From the NCBI GenBank assembly GCA_937951995.1, contig CALGAG010000036.1, forward strand, positions 1 to 24,160: a DNA stretch of 24,160 nt. The letters are read 5' to 3'. A model generated the notes under the pieces. It was not told the origin of the DNA. It made no database searches and was given only the letters and a program-made list of their open reading frames with translations. A program made the translations under genes and the position numbers. The DNA is from an uncultured Bacillota bacterium (lineage in GTDB: Bacteria; Bacillota; Clostridia; Tissierellales; Tissierellaceae). Positions 8,119-16,526 of this stretch are shown one piece after another (the first letter of the stretch is position 1; every line of letters starts with the position of its first letter).

Positions 8119-9285
8119 CTACTCCTCCCCTGTTGAACCGATTTGGTCCGTAAGTCTTTTTTTGTACAATCTATATGTTTTATATATTTTGCCACCGTAC
8201 TTCTCGATGTCCCTTTTCATTGGTTCATTGTAATCCCAGATTGTTGAACCCTCTACAAAATCATACCCCTTATTGACAGCTGCCTTAAAGGTATGCCAGT
8301 AAATCGCAGAAGAAACCCCTTTTTTCTGGAACTCAGGGACTACAAAAAGCACAAAGAACCTTATTTTTCTAATCTTGTTTTTGTAGTAAAGGTACTTTAT
8401 AATCCCAAATGGAAGAAGGTGGCCCTTCATTCTTATAAGAACTTCATTGTAATCTGGCAAGGCAATGTTAAAGCCTATTGGCTCTCCATCCTTGGTTCTT
8501 GCAATATAGATCAGGTCTGGATCAGCATATGGTACCAACTGTTTTGCAATCAGGTCAATCTCCTCATCGTTTGGCGGAATAAAATCCTCCCATTCAGATG
8601 GCATGGCCCTATCTATGATTCTCTTTACATCCTTCATCTCTCTTTCAATGTTCTTCAGGTCTATGGGATCAACCCTGAAGCCATACCTTTCCATTGCAAA
8701 GGGTGCAATCTTCTCATACCTTTTGATGTTCTCATTGGCGCTGTCACTTTTGTAGGCATATACATCGCAGTATTTCTCAAACCCGAACTCTTCAAACATC
8801 TCCGGATAGTAGGGTTTGTTGTAGGTATTCATAATCAAGGTGGAATCAGTAAAATTATCTATCAAAAAACCCCTGTTGTCATCTCCACCTGGTAGTGACA
8901 ATGGCCCCTTTACAAACTCCATCCCCCTTTCCACCAGCCATGCCTCTGCAAATTCAAGCATTAAGCCTGCAGTTTCCTGGTCATTCTCACACTCAAAAAG
9001 TGAAATGTACCCTTCCTTGAGATTCTTGTGATTATTCAAGTGTTCATTGATTCCCACCAATAGTCTGCCACATACTTCCCCGTCCCTTATAGCTATGATT
9101 TTTTCGTTGGGGCCAGACTGGTTTAGATAGTTACCCTCACCCTTAACATACTTTTTGAAGTCCCCAACCAGCGGTGGAACCCAAGCCTTGTCATCTTCAT
9201 AAAGGACATATGGAAATTTTACGAACTGATTAAACTCTCTTCTATTTCTAACAGTCTGTATAGTAACCTTTTCACTTGGGCTCAC
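8119..9285 (-). CDS. GNAT-fold (YghO-like) protein, substrate unknown
   Basis: A 388-residue cytoplasmic protein resembling the large acyltransferase-fold family with an N-terminal FVKFPYVLYEDDKAWVPPL segment (residues 21-39), often annotated YghO-like or N-acetyltransferase. A C-terminal GNAT-type half shows beta strands leading to VVPEFQKKGVSSAI (315-328), comparable to the acetyl-CoA pyrophosphate loop, though the usual Q/RxxGxG/A is only partly kept. The conserved middle stretch GPLSLPGGDDNRGFLIDNF (127-145) is also typical of the family. The start is a GTG at 9285 with GGGAGA eight bases upstream; the nearby ATG runs into a stop at once. It lies between lplA and mltG in one operon. No substrate is known to me for this family, so the function is open. 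Confidence 0.75.
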   Translation of the reverse strand: MSPSEKVTIQTVRNRREFNQFVKFPYVLYEDDKAWVPPLVGDFKKYVKGEGNYLNQSGPNEKIIAIRDGEVCGRLLVGINEHLNNHKNLKEGYISLFECENDQETAGLMLEFAEAWLVERGMEFVKGPLSLPGGDDNRGFLIDNFTDSTLIMNTYNKPYYPEMFEEFGFEKYCDVYAYKSDSANENIKRYEKIAPFAMERYGFRVDPIDLKNIEREMKDVKRIIDRAMPSEWEDFIPPNDEEIDLIAKQLVPYADPDLIYIARTKDGEPIGFNIALPDYNEVLIRMKGHLLPFGIIKYLYYKNKIRKIRFFVLFVVPEFQKKGVSSAIYWHTFKAAVNKGYDFVEGSTIWDYNEPMKRDIEKYGGKIYKTYRLYKKRLTDQIGSTGEE

Positions 9286-9305
9286 TTAATTCATCTCCCA
9301 TGGAT

Positions 9306-10298
9306 TTAATCAAACAAAAGCTCTATAAACTCAGAATCAGCCATATTGCTGAAATAATCTGATATTTTAATGTTTGCCAACAGTTCTTTGACATTGTCTT
9401 TGTCATATCTTACACCTTTAAGTATCTCCACCAGGTCCTCAACATCCTTTGTGCCAAAGAAATCTCCAAATATTTTTGCATCATTTATCACGCCATTCTT
9501 TATCTCAAGTCTTACCTCCACCGAACCAGATGGGAATCTCTTGTAATTCTTCCATCCGAAATCCGGGGATTCACCATAATTCCATTCCCAGGTAGAGTAC
9601 TTCTCCTCGTAAAGTTTTTGTATGCCATCAAGCTCCTGTTGGCTTAATACATACTCTTCCATTTCCTCATTGTGGTACTGGAATATGTTCTTTAGCAGCA
9701 TGTCCTTGAATTCAAGAATTGATGCATCTTCCTCCATGTATGGTCTGATGTTTGTAACCCTTGACCTAACTGATTTTACTCCCTTGGACTCAATCTTATC
9801 CGCCTTCACATTAAGTGCCTTGGAAAGGACACTCATGTCTGTATCGTATAGGATTGTTCCATGGTTCAGTATTCTTTTCCTATATACCGATTGGGCAATT
9901 CCGGATATTTTCTTTCCGTCAAGGGTCAGGTCGTTTCTACCGGACAACTCAGCCTTGATCCCAAATTTTTCCAATGCCTTCAGTATTGGTATGTTGATCT
10001 GACCAAAGTCTATTCTTTCCTGGCCCTTGGAATTGGTATATATTGAAAAATTAAGGTTCCCCAGATCGTGGTATACTGCCCCACCACCGGTTATTCTCCT
10101 TACAATCTTTATATCATTTTCCTTAACGTATTCGCTGTTGATTTCTTCCAATGTGTTCTGGTTTTTGCCAACAATTATTGCAGGACCGTTTATCCAAAGA
10201 TATACGAAATCTTCATCCTTGGGCAAGTTTTTGAAGCAATATTCCTCAAATGCCAGGTTGTAGTTTGGGTTGTTTGATAGATTTGTCAAATACTTCAT
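9306..10298 (-). CDS. lplA: Lipoate-protein ligase A
   Basis: LplA activates free lipoate with ATP and attaches it to lysines of lipoyl domains, such as glycine cleavage H protein or 2-oxoacid dehydrogenase E2. The 330-residue length covers both the catalytic domain and the smaller C-terminal domain. Motifs are RRITGGGAVYHDLGNLNFS (67-85), SGRNDLTLDGKKISGIAQ (119-136) with the lysine expected to bind lipoyl-AMP near position 130, and HGTILYD (146-152). ATG 10298 has AGGAGG seven bases upstream and starts nine bases after the RNA hydrolase stop. No gene for a lipoylated protein lies in the window, so its target here is unknown. Confidence 0.93.
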   Translation of the reverse strand: MKYLTNLSNNPNYNLAFEEYCFKNLPKDEDFVYLWINGPAIIVGKNQNTLEEINSEYVKENDIKIVRRITGGGAVYHDLGNLNFSIYTNSKGQERIDFGQINIPILKALEKFGIKAELSGRNDLTLDGKKISGIAQSVYRKRILNHGTILYDTDMSVLSKALNVKADKIESKGVKSVRSRVTNIRPYMEEDASILEFKDMLLKNIFQYHNEEMEEYVLSQQELDGIQKLYEEKYSTWEWNYGESPDFGWKNYKRFPSGSVEVRLEIKNGVINDAKIFGDFFGTKDVEDLVEILKGVRYDKDNVKELLANIKISDYFSNMADSEFIELLFD

Positions 10299-10307
10299 TT
10301 CTTCCTC

Positions 10308-11936
10308 CTATTTTCCAATTAAAATATTTAAGTCCATTAGTTGACTTTGCAAATCAAGCAATCTATTCTTAAGAAGGTCATAATCATTTTCCAAAAGCTT
10401 TTCTTCAAACAGTCCATTTGACCTACTCATAAGGGAGTTGAACTGTTCATAAACCACTTGCAATTCCTTGGCAATGTCCTCCCTCAGGATTTCAGGTTCG
10501 ATTGTCATCCCCTTTTCGACTTCGATGGCATCGATTGCCACCCTATATGAATTGCCCATCTTTGGTATGATTGTCTTCAGTCCAAACCTTTCCTCGATCT
10601 GGTTGGAAAAAGCCTTTGCAGTTTCCCTTTCTCCGTGGACTATGAAAACTTTCTTTGGCTTTTTCTCAATCTTCTCAATCCAATTAAGCATGAATGTCCT
10701 GTCTGCATGGGCTGAAAAGCCTTCCAGGTCATATATTTCCAGTCCAACATGGATCTCTTCACCCAGCAGCTTAACCTTCTTGGCCCCATCAAGGAGTATC
10801 CTTCCCAAAGACCCTTCAGCCTGATATCCTACAAAAACCAGGCTATTCTTGGGATTCCACAGGTTATGCTTCAGGTGGTGCCTGATTCTGCCTGCAGTAG
10901 CCATGCCACTGGCTGAGATTATCACCTTGGGGATATCTGATTCATTCAATGCAATGGATTCCTCAACCGACCTAACGTAGTTCAGGTTGTTGAAGGTAAA
11001 TGGGTTGTCCCCCTTTAGTATAAGGTCCGTGGTTTCCTGATCAAAGGTTCCCGCGTTATTTTGAAATACCTCTGTTGCATTTATTGCCATTGGGCTGTCA
11101 ATATATATTGGCACTTCCAGATGAGGCTTGATGTCATTGTACTCGTAATACCTGTTTAGCTCATATATGAGCTCCTGAGTCCTTCCAACGGCAAAGGATG
11201 GTATCAATACGGTCCCGCCGCGTTCAGCTGTCTTGTTGATTATCTCGATTAGTTTTTCAGTGCTTTCCTTCATGGGAGGATGGTCCTTGTCTCCATATGT
11301 TGATTCGATAACAAGATAATCTGCCTCGTCAATGTATTGGGGATCTCTGATTATTGGCCTATCAGGCATACCCAGGTCTCCTGAAAAAACAAGCTTTGTT
11401 GTCTTCTCATCCTCTGTGATCCACAGTTCAAGAATTGATGATCCCAAAATATGACCAGCATCCTTGAATCTGATGGAAATTTCTCCATTAATGTCTATCT
11501 TCTGTTCGTATAAATGTGGCTCAAAGTATTTTAAACTATGCTCAGCATCCTCAATTGTATAAAGAGGTTCTATTGATGGCTCCCCTCTTCTCTTTCTTTT
11601 TTTGTTTTCCCACTCTGCGTCATATTCCTGAATCTTGGCACTATCCAGAAGCATTACCCCACACAGGTCATAGGTGGCCTTTGTTGATATGATCCTGCCC
11701 CTAAATCCTTCCTTGACCAACTTGGGTATCCTCCCGCTGTGGTCTATGTGAGCATGGGTCAGTATCATTATGTCAATTGATGCAGGATCGAATGGAAATT
11801 CCTTAAAGTTCAATTTCTCAGTTTCCTGATTACCTTGAAACATTCCGCAATCTATGACAATATTATGATTTTTGGTGCTCAATAGATAATTTGAACCAGT
11901 TACCATCTGGGCTGCTCCAAAAAAGCTTAATTGCAT
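10308..11936 (-). CDS. Beta-CASP metallo-beta-lactamase RNA hydrolase (CPSF73/YSH1-like)
   Basis: A 542-residue zinc-dependent RNA nuclease of the MBL/beta-CASP type. The metal site is visible as HAHIDH (61-66), GHILGS with His162, and SGDLG with Asp187. The inserted beta-CASP domain has IPSFAVGRTQELIYEL and VIISASGMATAGRIRHHLK, and an RMMBL-type end has GFSAHADRTFMLNWIE. These are CPSF/Ysh1-like features; RNase J would be distinguished by its longer C-terminal part and different motif spacing. Two ATGs lie six bases apart. AAGGAGGT touches the first one (11942) but sits seven bases from the second (11936), so 11936 is the better start. A C-terminal helical tail of about 60 residues follows. 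It is the first gene of the operon leading to lplA. Confidence 0.9.
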   Translation of the reverse strand: MQLSFFGAAQMVTGSNYLLSTKNHNIVIDCGMFQGNQETEKLNFKEFPFDPASIDIMILTHAHIDHSGRIPKLVKEGFRGRIISTKATYDLCGVMLLDSAKIQEYDAEWENKKRKRRGEPSIEPLYTIEDAEHSLKYFEPHLYEQKIDINGEISIRFKDAGHILGSSILELWITEDEKTTKLVFSGDLGMPDRPIIRDPQYIDEADYLVIESTYGDKDHPPMKESTEKLIEIINKTAERGGTVLIPSFAVGRTQELIYELNRYYEYNDIKPHLEVPIYIDSPMAINATEVFQNNAGTFDQETTDLILKGDNPFTFNNLNYVRSVEESIALNESDIPKVIISASGMATAGRIRHHLKHNLWNPKNSLVFVGYQAEGSLGRILLDGAKKVKLLGEEIHVGLEIYDLEGFSAHADRTFMLNWIEKIEKKPKKVFIVHGERETAKAFSNQIEERFGLKTIIPKMGNSYRVAIDAIEVEKGMTIEPEILREDIAKELQVVYEQFNSLMSRSNGLFEEKLLENDYDLLKNRLLDLQSQLMDLNILIGK

Positions 11937-12002
11937 AGCCATACCTCCTTCAGTTAGTTTGTTGTCGTCCTTCTCACCATGTTTTTACACACTTATGGCT
12001 AC

Positions 12003-12011
12003 ATTATACCA
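12003..12011 (-). promoter_or_regulatory. Candidate extended -10 promoter for the RNA hydrolase operon
   Basis: The minus strand reads TGG-TATAAT (12011-12003), an extended -10, about 67 bases upstream of the chosen ATG. No convincing -35 is present at the right spacing, where the sequence is part of the potD terminator stem. The promoter would begin almost immediately after the end of the pot operon. Confidence 0.4.
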
Positions 12012-12018
12012 TTAAATC

Positions 12019-12057
12019 AAAAAAGATGGTAACTTCCTCTTACAAGAAGCTACCATC
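12019..12057 (-). terminator. Intrinsic terminator of the pot operon
   Basis: In the minus-strand RNA a 12-bp stem (arms 12057-12046 and 12036-12025) contains one G-U pair, has a 9-base loop and is followed by a run of six U (12024-12019). It begins eight bases after the potD stop codon. Confidence 0.92.
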
Positions 12058-12065
12058 AGTTTCAC

Positions 12066-13106
12066 CTACTGTGCACTGGTTATTTCAGTCCATATTCTAT
12101 CGTATTCACTTATGATGTCTTGAGGGTCCTTGAAGACCTCTGTATTTTCAAGAATATCATCAGATGGATATGCTACCGGGCTGTTCTGAATCTCTTCGTC
12201 CAGCATGTCCACTGCCTCTGGCACTGGTGATGAATAGCCTATATAATCAGCATTCATGGCAGCAATTTCAGGACGTGTCATGAAGTCGATGAATTGTTCT
12301 GCCACTTCCGGACTCTGTGAATTCGCTGGAATTACCATGGCATCAAACCATAGATTTGTTCCCTCTGATGGGATAACATACTCCAAATCCGGATTCTCAT
12401 CCATCATTGCCACAGCGTCACCCGACCAAACAACTGCAATGGCAGCCTCTCCACCAACAATTACATCCTTGACCTCATCTCCAAGATAGGCATATACTAT
12501 TGGCTTTTGCTCTATAAGTTCATCCCTTGCTTCCTCCAGCTCACCTATGTCTCTGGTATTCATGGAATAACCCAATTTCTTCAGAGCCACTGCAAGGGTA
12601 TCCCTCTGGCTGTTGAGCATGATGATTTCGCCTTCAAATTCCTCGTCCCACAGGTCTGCCCAGCTGGTAAGGGGTCTGTCCACCATGGTTGTGTTGTAAA
12701 TTATTCCCACTGTTCCCCACATATAGGGTACTGAATAGGCATTTTCAGGATCGTAGTCAAGATTTAGAAACCTGTCATCCACCTTGTCCAGTATGGAAAT
12801 ATTGTCCATATTGATTTCCATAAGAAGATCTTCCCTTATCATCCTCTCAATCATGTAATCAGAAGGGATTACTACATCATAGCTGCTTCCTCCCTGCTTC
12901 ATCTTTACATAAAGGTCTTCATTTGTGGCATATGTGTCATAAACAACCCTTACTCCAAATTCCTCCTCAAAGAGGTCCAGAACCTCAGGGTCGATGTAGT
13001 CTCCCCAATTGTATACATTCAATGTCGGTTGGCTGCCACCACATCCAGTTGCAACAACACCAACCAGGATAACCATGACAAGCATTGCTATAATTTTGTT
13101 TTTCAT
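12066..13106 (-). CDS. potD: Spermidine/putrescine-binding lipoprotein
   Basis: The extracellular substrate-binding subunit of the polyamine ABC importer, 346 residues. A signal segment ends in the lipobox VATGC with Cys22, giving lipid anchoring in a Gram-positive cell. The mature start LNVYNWGDYIDPEVLDLFE has the PotD/PotF hallmark with Trp34. VVWSGDA (Trp227) and NLWFDAM (Trp253, Asp255) line up with aromatic and acidic residues that hold the polyamine in E. coli PotD. Length is normal. It is the last gene of the regulator-potABC-potD operon, four bases after potC, with a terminator right behind it. The choice between putrescine and spermidine cannot be made by eye. Confidence 0.94.
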   Translation of the reverse strand: MKNKIIAMLVMVILVGVVATGCGGSQPTLNVYNWGDYIDPEVLDLFEEEFGVRVVYDTYATNEDLYVKMKQGGSSYDVVIPSDYMIERMIREDLLMEINMDNISILDKVDDRFLNLDYDPENAYSVPYMWGTVGIIYNTTMVDRPLTSWADLWDEEFEGEIIMLNSQRDTLAVALKKLGYSMNTRDIGELEEARDELIEQKPIVYAYLGDEVKDVIVGGEAAIAVVWSGDAVAMMDENPDLEYVIPSEGTNLWFDAMVIPANSQSPEVAEQFIDFMTRPEIAAMNADYIGYSSPVPEAVDMLDEEIQNSPVAYPSDDILENTEVFKDPQDIISEYDRIWTEITSAQ

Positions 13107-13110
13107 ATTT

Positions 13111-13902
13111 CTACCTTCTTTCCTGAATTATTTTTTTGGATTTCTCGCTTCTGTTATTTATTATCAAGAGCAATGCAACCAATGAAATGAACATCAGTGT
13201 TGACAGTGCGTTTATTGTTGGATTAATTCCCTTCCTGGCCATTGAGTAAATGTATATGCTCAAATTGGAAATCCCATGTCCTGTTGTGAAAAAGCTTATT
13301 ACAAAGTCATCTATTGACAATGTAAATGCCAATAGTCCACCTGTGATAATACCAGGCATTATTTCTGGAATCACTACCTTTCTAAGTGCATACATGGGGG
13401 TCGCCCCCAAATCCATCGCAGCTTCTGCAAGGTGTACATTCATCTGCTTAAGTTTCGGTAGTATTGAAAGGACCACATACGGTACGGAAAATGTTATGTG
13501 TGCAAGGAGCAGGGTGATGAATCCGAATTGCAACCTAGCCATTCTGAACAATGCCATTAAGGCAACCGCTGTTACTATGTCCGGATTCAGTACCGGCAGG
13601 TAGTTTAGGTTTAGGATGGACTTCTTGGTAAAGCCTCTCATTCCGTGAATTCCTATTGCAGCAACTGTTCCAAGGACTGTTGATATTATTGAGGAAGTTA
13701 TAGCAATTGCAAAGGTATAGTATAGAACCCTTATAACTTCCCTATCCTTGAAAAGCTCAACATACCACCTTAAGGTAAAGCCACTCCAGTCCCCTCTAAA
13801 TCTCGAATCATTGAAGGAATATATTATAAGGATGATAATGGGTGCATACAAAAATGCGAATATCAAGAATGTATACAGCCTTTTCAGATTCTTGTTTACC
13901 AT
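13111..13902 (-). CDS. potC: Polyamine ABC transporter permease PotC
   Basis: One of two membrane subunits of the polyamine importer: 263 residues, about six transmembrane helices, beginning at FLIFAFLYAPIIILIIYSF. The cytoplasmic EAA loop that docks on the ATPase is EAAMDLGATPMYALRKVVIPEIMPGI, about 100 residues from the C terminus. FNDSRFRGDWSGFTLRWYVELF after the first helix is typical of PotC. The ATG at 13902 overlaps the last seven bases of potB and has GGAGGAGGTGG upstream, so the two are probably coupled. Confidence 0.94.
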   Translation of the reverse strand: MVNKNLKRLYTFLIFAFLYAPIIILIIYSFNDSRFRGDWSGFTLRWYVELFKDREVIRVLYYTFAIAITSSIISTVLGTVAAIGIHGMRGFTKKSILNLNYLPVLNPDIVTAVALMALFRMARLQFGFITLLLAHITFSVPYVVLSILPKLKQMNVHLAEAAMDLGATPMYALRKVVIPEIMPGIITGGLLAFTLSIDDFVISFFTTGHGISNLSIYIYSMARKGINPTINALSTLMFISLVALLLIINNRSEKSKKIIQERR

Positions 13903-14735
13903 AGTCCCCCACCTCCTCCTTCCTTCTCCTTGTCAAATTTGGAGGTCAGTGCCATGGAAGCAAGTATGAAGACCATAAGAATTATCGACATGGTGGATCC
14001 AAAATGCCAGTCACCAGTATACCTGAACTGCTGCTCAATAAGGTTACCTATGAGGGTGGACTTGTTACCTCCCAGTAGGCCAGAAATTACAAAGGTGCTT
14101 ACAGCCGGGATGAACACCATGGTTATTCCCGTTATGACTCCAGGTAAACTCAAGGGGAAAATAACCTTCCAGAATACTTCCGACCTGTTTGCTCCCAGGT
14201 CTTCAGCAGCCTCAACCAGGTTATTGTCCATCTTGGTCAGCACTGAAAATATTGGCAGGACCATAAAGGGCAAAAAGTTATATACCATTCCAAGGAGTAC
14301 AGCTGTATCATTGTAGAGTAGACTGACCCCTTCAAGTCCTATAAAGGACAAGGCCTTAGTGAGTATCCCATTCTTGCCCAGCAGGGTCAACCAGGCGTAA
14401 GTTCTCAACAGAAAGTTCATCCACATGGGTATTACAAGCATAAGAACCAGTATGTTCCTGATTTTTGGCTTTTCCTTACTGATTATCAATGCTATGGGAT
14501 AACCCAAAACCAAGCATATCACTGTGGATATGATGGCCAGCCTCACTGATCTGTACAGTACACCCAGATAAATTGGAGACATGAACTTTTCAAAATTCTC
14601 CATGCTGAAGGTGAATGTTGAGAAATTCTGGCTGTCACCTGTGGTAAATGCAAAATACGTGACCAGCAAAAGAGGTATTAGGATGAATATTCCCAACCAT
14701 ATCAAATATGGATACCCTATCCTGTTAAGCTTCAT
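13896..14735 (-). CDS. potB: Polyamine ABC transporter permease PotB
   Basis: The partner membrane subunit of PotC: 279 residues with about six helices, starting with the first helix [21 protein letters not shown]. The EAA motif is [29 protein letters not shown]. It ends in a short glycine-rich tail (GGGGGLW) encoded by the purine-rich stretch that also serves as the potC ribosome site, a small instance of coding sequence bent to signal use. The start overlaps the end of potA by 11 bases, with GGGGGAGG just before the ATG. Together with PotA and PotD it makes a complete importer. Confidence 0.94.
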   Translation of the reverse strand: MKLNRIGYPYLIWLGIFILIPLLLVTYFAFTTGDSQNFSTFTFSMENFEKFMSPIYLGVLYRSVRLAIISTVICLVLGYPIALIISKEKPKIRNILVLMLVIPMWMNFLLRTYAWLTLLGKNGILTKALSFIGLEGVSLLYNDTAVLLGMVYNFLPFMVLPIFSVLTKMDNNLVEAAEDLGANRSEVFWKVIFPLSLPGVITGITMVFIPAVSTFVISGLLGGNKSTLIGNLIEQQFRYTGDWHFGSTMSIILMVFILASMALTSKFDKEKEGGGGGLW

Positions 14736-15783
14736 CAGCCTCCCCCTTTCGCATGATGTGTATGTTATCAGGAACTATAATCATTCCTACCTTTTCTCCA
14801 ACATTCTTCATTATGGTGGAGTGAACTGTCCATGTATAGTCATCGTCCCTAATTTCCATTTCATAGTGGACACCCTTGAAGATCACGCTCTCCACCTGGC
14901 CGGAAATATATCCTTCGTCATAGGCTACAATCTGGAGGTCCTCAGGTCTGATCACCACATCAACAGGCTGGTCAAGGCCAAATCCCTTGTCAACGCATTC
15001 AAAGGCTCTCCCGGAAAAAGTCACCTTGAAATCCTCATTCATGATTCCATCGACTATGTTGCTTTCACCGATAAACTTGGCTACAAACCTGTTGATGGGC
15101 TCATTATAGATATCGGTTGGTGTTCCAATCTGTTGAATTCTACCCCTGTCCATTACCACTATGGTATCTGACATTGTCAGTGCTTCCTCCTGGTCGTGGG
15201 TTACGTAGATGAAGGTTATTCCAACTCGTTTTTGAATTCTCTTAAGCTCCAGCTGCATGTCTTTTCTAAGCTTCAGGTCAAGTGCCCCTAACGGCTCATC
15301 AAGGAGCAAAACCTTAGGTTCGTTGACCAAGGCCCTTGCAATTGCAATCCTTTGCTGCTGGCCTCCACTTAAGGAGTCGATATCCCTATCCTCAAAGCCT
15401 TGAAGGTTTACCAACTTAAGCATTTCTTCAACCTTGGTCCTTATGGTTTCCTTACTCATTTTCTTTATTTTCAGGCCAAATGCAATGTTATCAAATACAT
15501 TCAAATGGGGAAAGAGTGCATACTTCTGAAATACTGTGTTAATCTGCCTTTTGAATGAGGGTAGCTCAGTTATGTCCTCTCCTTCAAACATCACTCTGCC
15601 ACTTGTTGGGGTTTCAAATCCACCAATTATTCTTAGGGTCGTTGTCTTTCCGCATCCACTGGGACCCAGCAGGGTCAGGAACTCGTTCTGCCTTATATAG
15701 AGATTGATATCCTCCAAAACTGGAGTGTCTCCAAATTGTTTGTAAATCTGTACCAAATCTATTGCGTGCGTTTTTGTCATCAT
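14725..15783 (-). CDS. potA: Polyamine ABC transporter ATP-binding protein
   Basis: The ATPase of the importer, 352 residues. It has Walker A GPSGCGKT (40-47), Q-loop Gln86 in [13 protein letters not shown], signature LSGGQQQR (138-145), Walker B VLLLDEP (158-164), D-loop GALD and switch His196 in [11 protein letters not shown]-terminal TOBE-like regulatory part of about 110 residues follows. Two adjacent ATGs (15783 and 15780) are possible. GGAGG is three bases from the first and six from the second, so Met2 may be the true start; the difference is one residue. It starts seven bases after the regulator's stop. Confidence 0.95.
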   Translation of the reverse strand: MMTKTHAIDLVQIYKQFGDTPVLEDINLYIRQNEFLTLLGPSGCGKTTTLRIIGGFETPTSGRVMFEGEDITELPSFKRQINTVFQKYALFPHLNVFDNIAFGLKIKKMSKETIRTKVEEMLKLVNLQGFEDRDIDSLSGGQQQRIAIARALVNEPKVLLLDEPLGALDLKLRKDMQLELKRIQKRVGITFIYVTHDQEEALTMSDTIVVMDRGRIQQIGTPTDIYNEPINRFVAKFIGESNIVDGIMNEDFKVTFSGRAFECVDKGFGLDQPVDVVIRPEDLQIVAYDEGYISGQVESVIFKGVHYEMEIRDDDYTWTVHSTIMKNVGEKVGMIIVPDNIHIMRKGEADEA

Positions 15784-15790
15784 ACCCCTC

Positions 15791-16330
15791 CTAAAAGTTT
15801 GGTGGTGTACTCACCCAAATTAAGGATGCCTCACTTTTGCCGGCATTTTCTATATAGTGATCACTGTTTGTCCTGTAGTAGAAGCTTTCACCTTTCCTCA
15901 CCTTGTATTTTTCATTGCCTAGGTGGAGGTAAATGGTTCCGGAAAGCACATATCCAAATTCTTCACCCTCATGAGGGGAATCTTCTTTTGTTCTACCTCC
16001 CTGGGAAAGGGTTACCATAATTGGTTCCATTGCATTCTTCTGCGCATTTGGTATTATCCAATGAAGAACGTATTTCAAATCTTCGTTTACGGTTTCAAAA
16101 ACGTCTTCCTTTCGAAATACGATTTTTTCTTCCTCTTCCTCGTTGAAAAAATCCTTAAGGTTGGTCCCCAGTCCTTCCAAAATATCAACAAGAGTGGCAA
16201 TGGATGGTGATGTAAGGTCTCTTTCAACCTGCGATATAAAACCCTTTGTAAGTTCGCACCTGTCAGCAAGCTCCTCCTGGGTAAGGTTTTTCTTGACTCT
16301 TATAGCCTTGATTTTTTCTCCGAAATTCAT
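15791..16330 (-). CDS. XRE-cupin transcriptional regulator of the pot operon
   Basis: A 179-residue DNA-binding protein with an N-terminal Cro/cI-type helix-turn-helix (residues about 6-61; [40 protein letters not shown]) and a C-terminal cupin (about 100-175; [19 protein letters not shown]). XRE-cupin proteins of this layout, such as PuuR, often sense small amines or amino acids and repress transport or catabolism genes. The reading frame can start eight codons earlier, but ATG 16330 has GGAGGG five bases upstream and gives the standard start. It is the first gene before potABCD, so local autoregulation is likely. The ligand, presumably a polyamine, is inferred from context. Confidence 0.9.
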   Translation of the reverse strand: MNFGEKIKAIRVKKNLTQEELADRCELTKGFISQVERDLTSPSIATLVDILEGLGTNLKDFFNEEEEEKIVFRKEDVFETVNEDLKYVLHWIIPNAQKNAMEPIMVTLSQGGRTKEDSPHEGEEFGYVLSGTIYLHLGNEKYKVRKGESFYYRTNSDHYIENAGKSEASLIWVSTPPNF

Positions 16331-16340
16331 AGCGCCCTCC

Positions 16341-16374
16341 GTTTCATTAAACAAATAGTTTATGTTTACTAAAC
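16341..16374. promoter_or_regulatory. Candidate operator: clustered GTTT/AAAC half-sites in the pot leader
   Basis: Just downstream of the promoter are GTTTCATTAAAC (16341-16352) and GTTTACTAAAC (16364-16374), each a palindrome. A TAAAC-N5-GTTTA palindrome (16348-16362) bridges them. The centres of the two outer sites are about 22 bases apart, roughly two helical turns. Their place between the transcription start and the ribosome site suits a repressor site for the adjacent XRE-cupin protein. Binding is inferred. Confidence 0.5.
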
Positions 16375-16386
16375 AGCTACCACAAT

Positions 16387-16415
16387 ATTATAGATTAGAG
16401 ATATTATGCTGTCAA
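16387..16415 (-). promoter_or_regulatory. Consensus promoter of the regulator-pot operon
   Basis: The minus strand has TTGACA (16415-16410), exactly 17 bases, and TATAAT (16392-16387), a perfect match to the sigma-A consensus in both boxes. The start near 16380 gives a leader of about 50 bases that contains the GTTT/AAAC palindromes. So strong a promoter suggests that expression is limited by repression. Confidence 0.85.
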
Positions 16416-16500
16416 CCCATATTAGTATTAAATTTCTGTTGTTTTCATGAATTAAATTTGTGAAAATATTGACTGTGTTAAACATAGAGTAAATAAATAG

Positions 16501-16526
16501 AAAACAAAAAGGACCTTGCGGTCCTT
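16501..16526 (-). terminator. Intrinsic terminator of the LUD-desulfurase-thiI operon
   Basis: AAGGACC (16526-16520 on the minus strand) and GGTCCTT (16515-16509) form a 7-bp stem around a GCAA tetraloop. The minus-strand RNA continues UUUUUGUUUUC. The stem overlaps the thiI stop codon. Confidence 0.88.

Noticed and set aside
8118..8195. 26-codon N-terminal extension of MltG
   Set aside because: It overlaps the GNAT-like gene, and ATG 8117 has a strong ribosome site and leads directly into the membrane helix.
8293..8895. 200-residue plus-strand frame
   Set aside because: It lies wholly antisense to the GNAT-like gene, with no ribosome site and no recognisable motif.
16469..16496. Plus-strand TTGACT as a promoter
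   Set aside because: No acceptable -10 lies at 16-18 bases, and no plus-strand gene follows.
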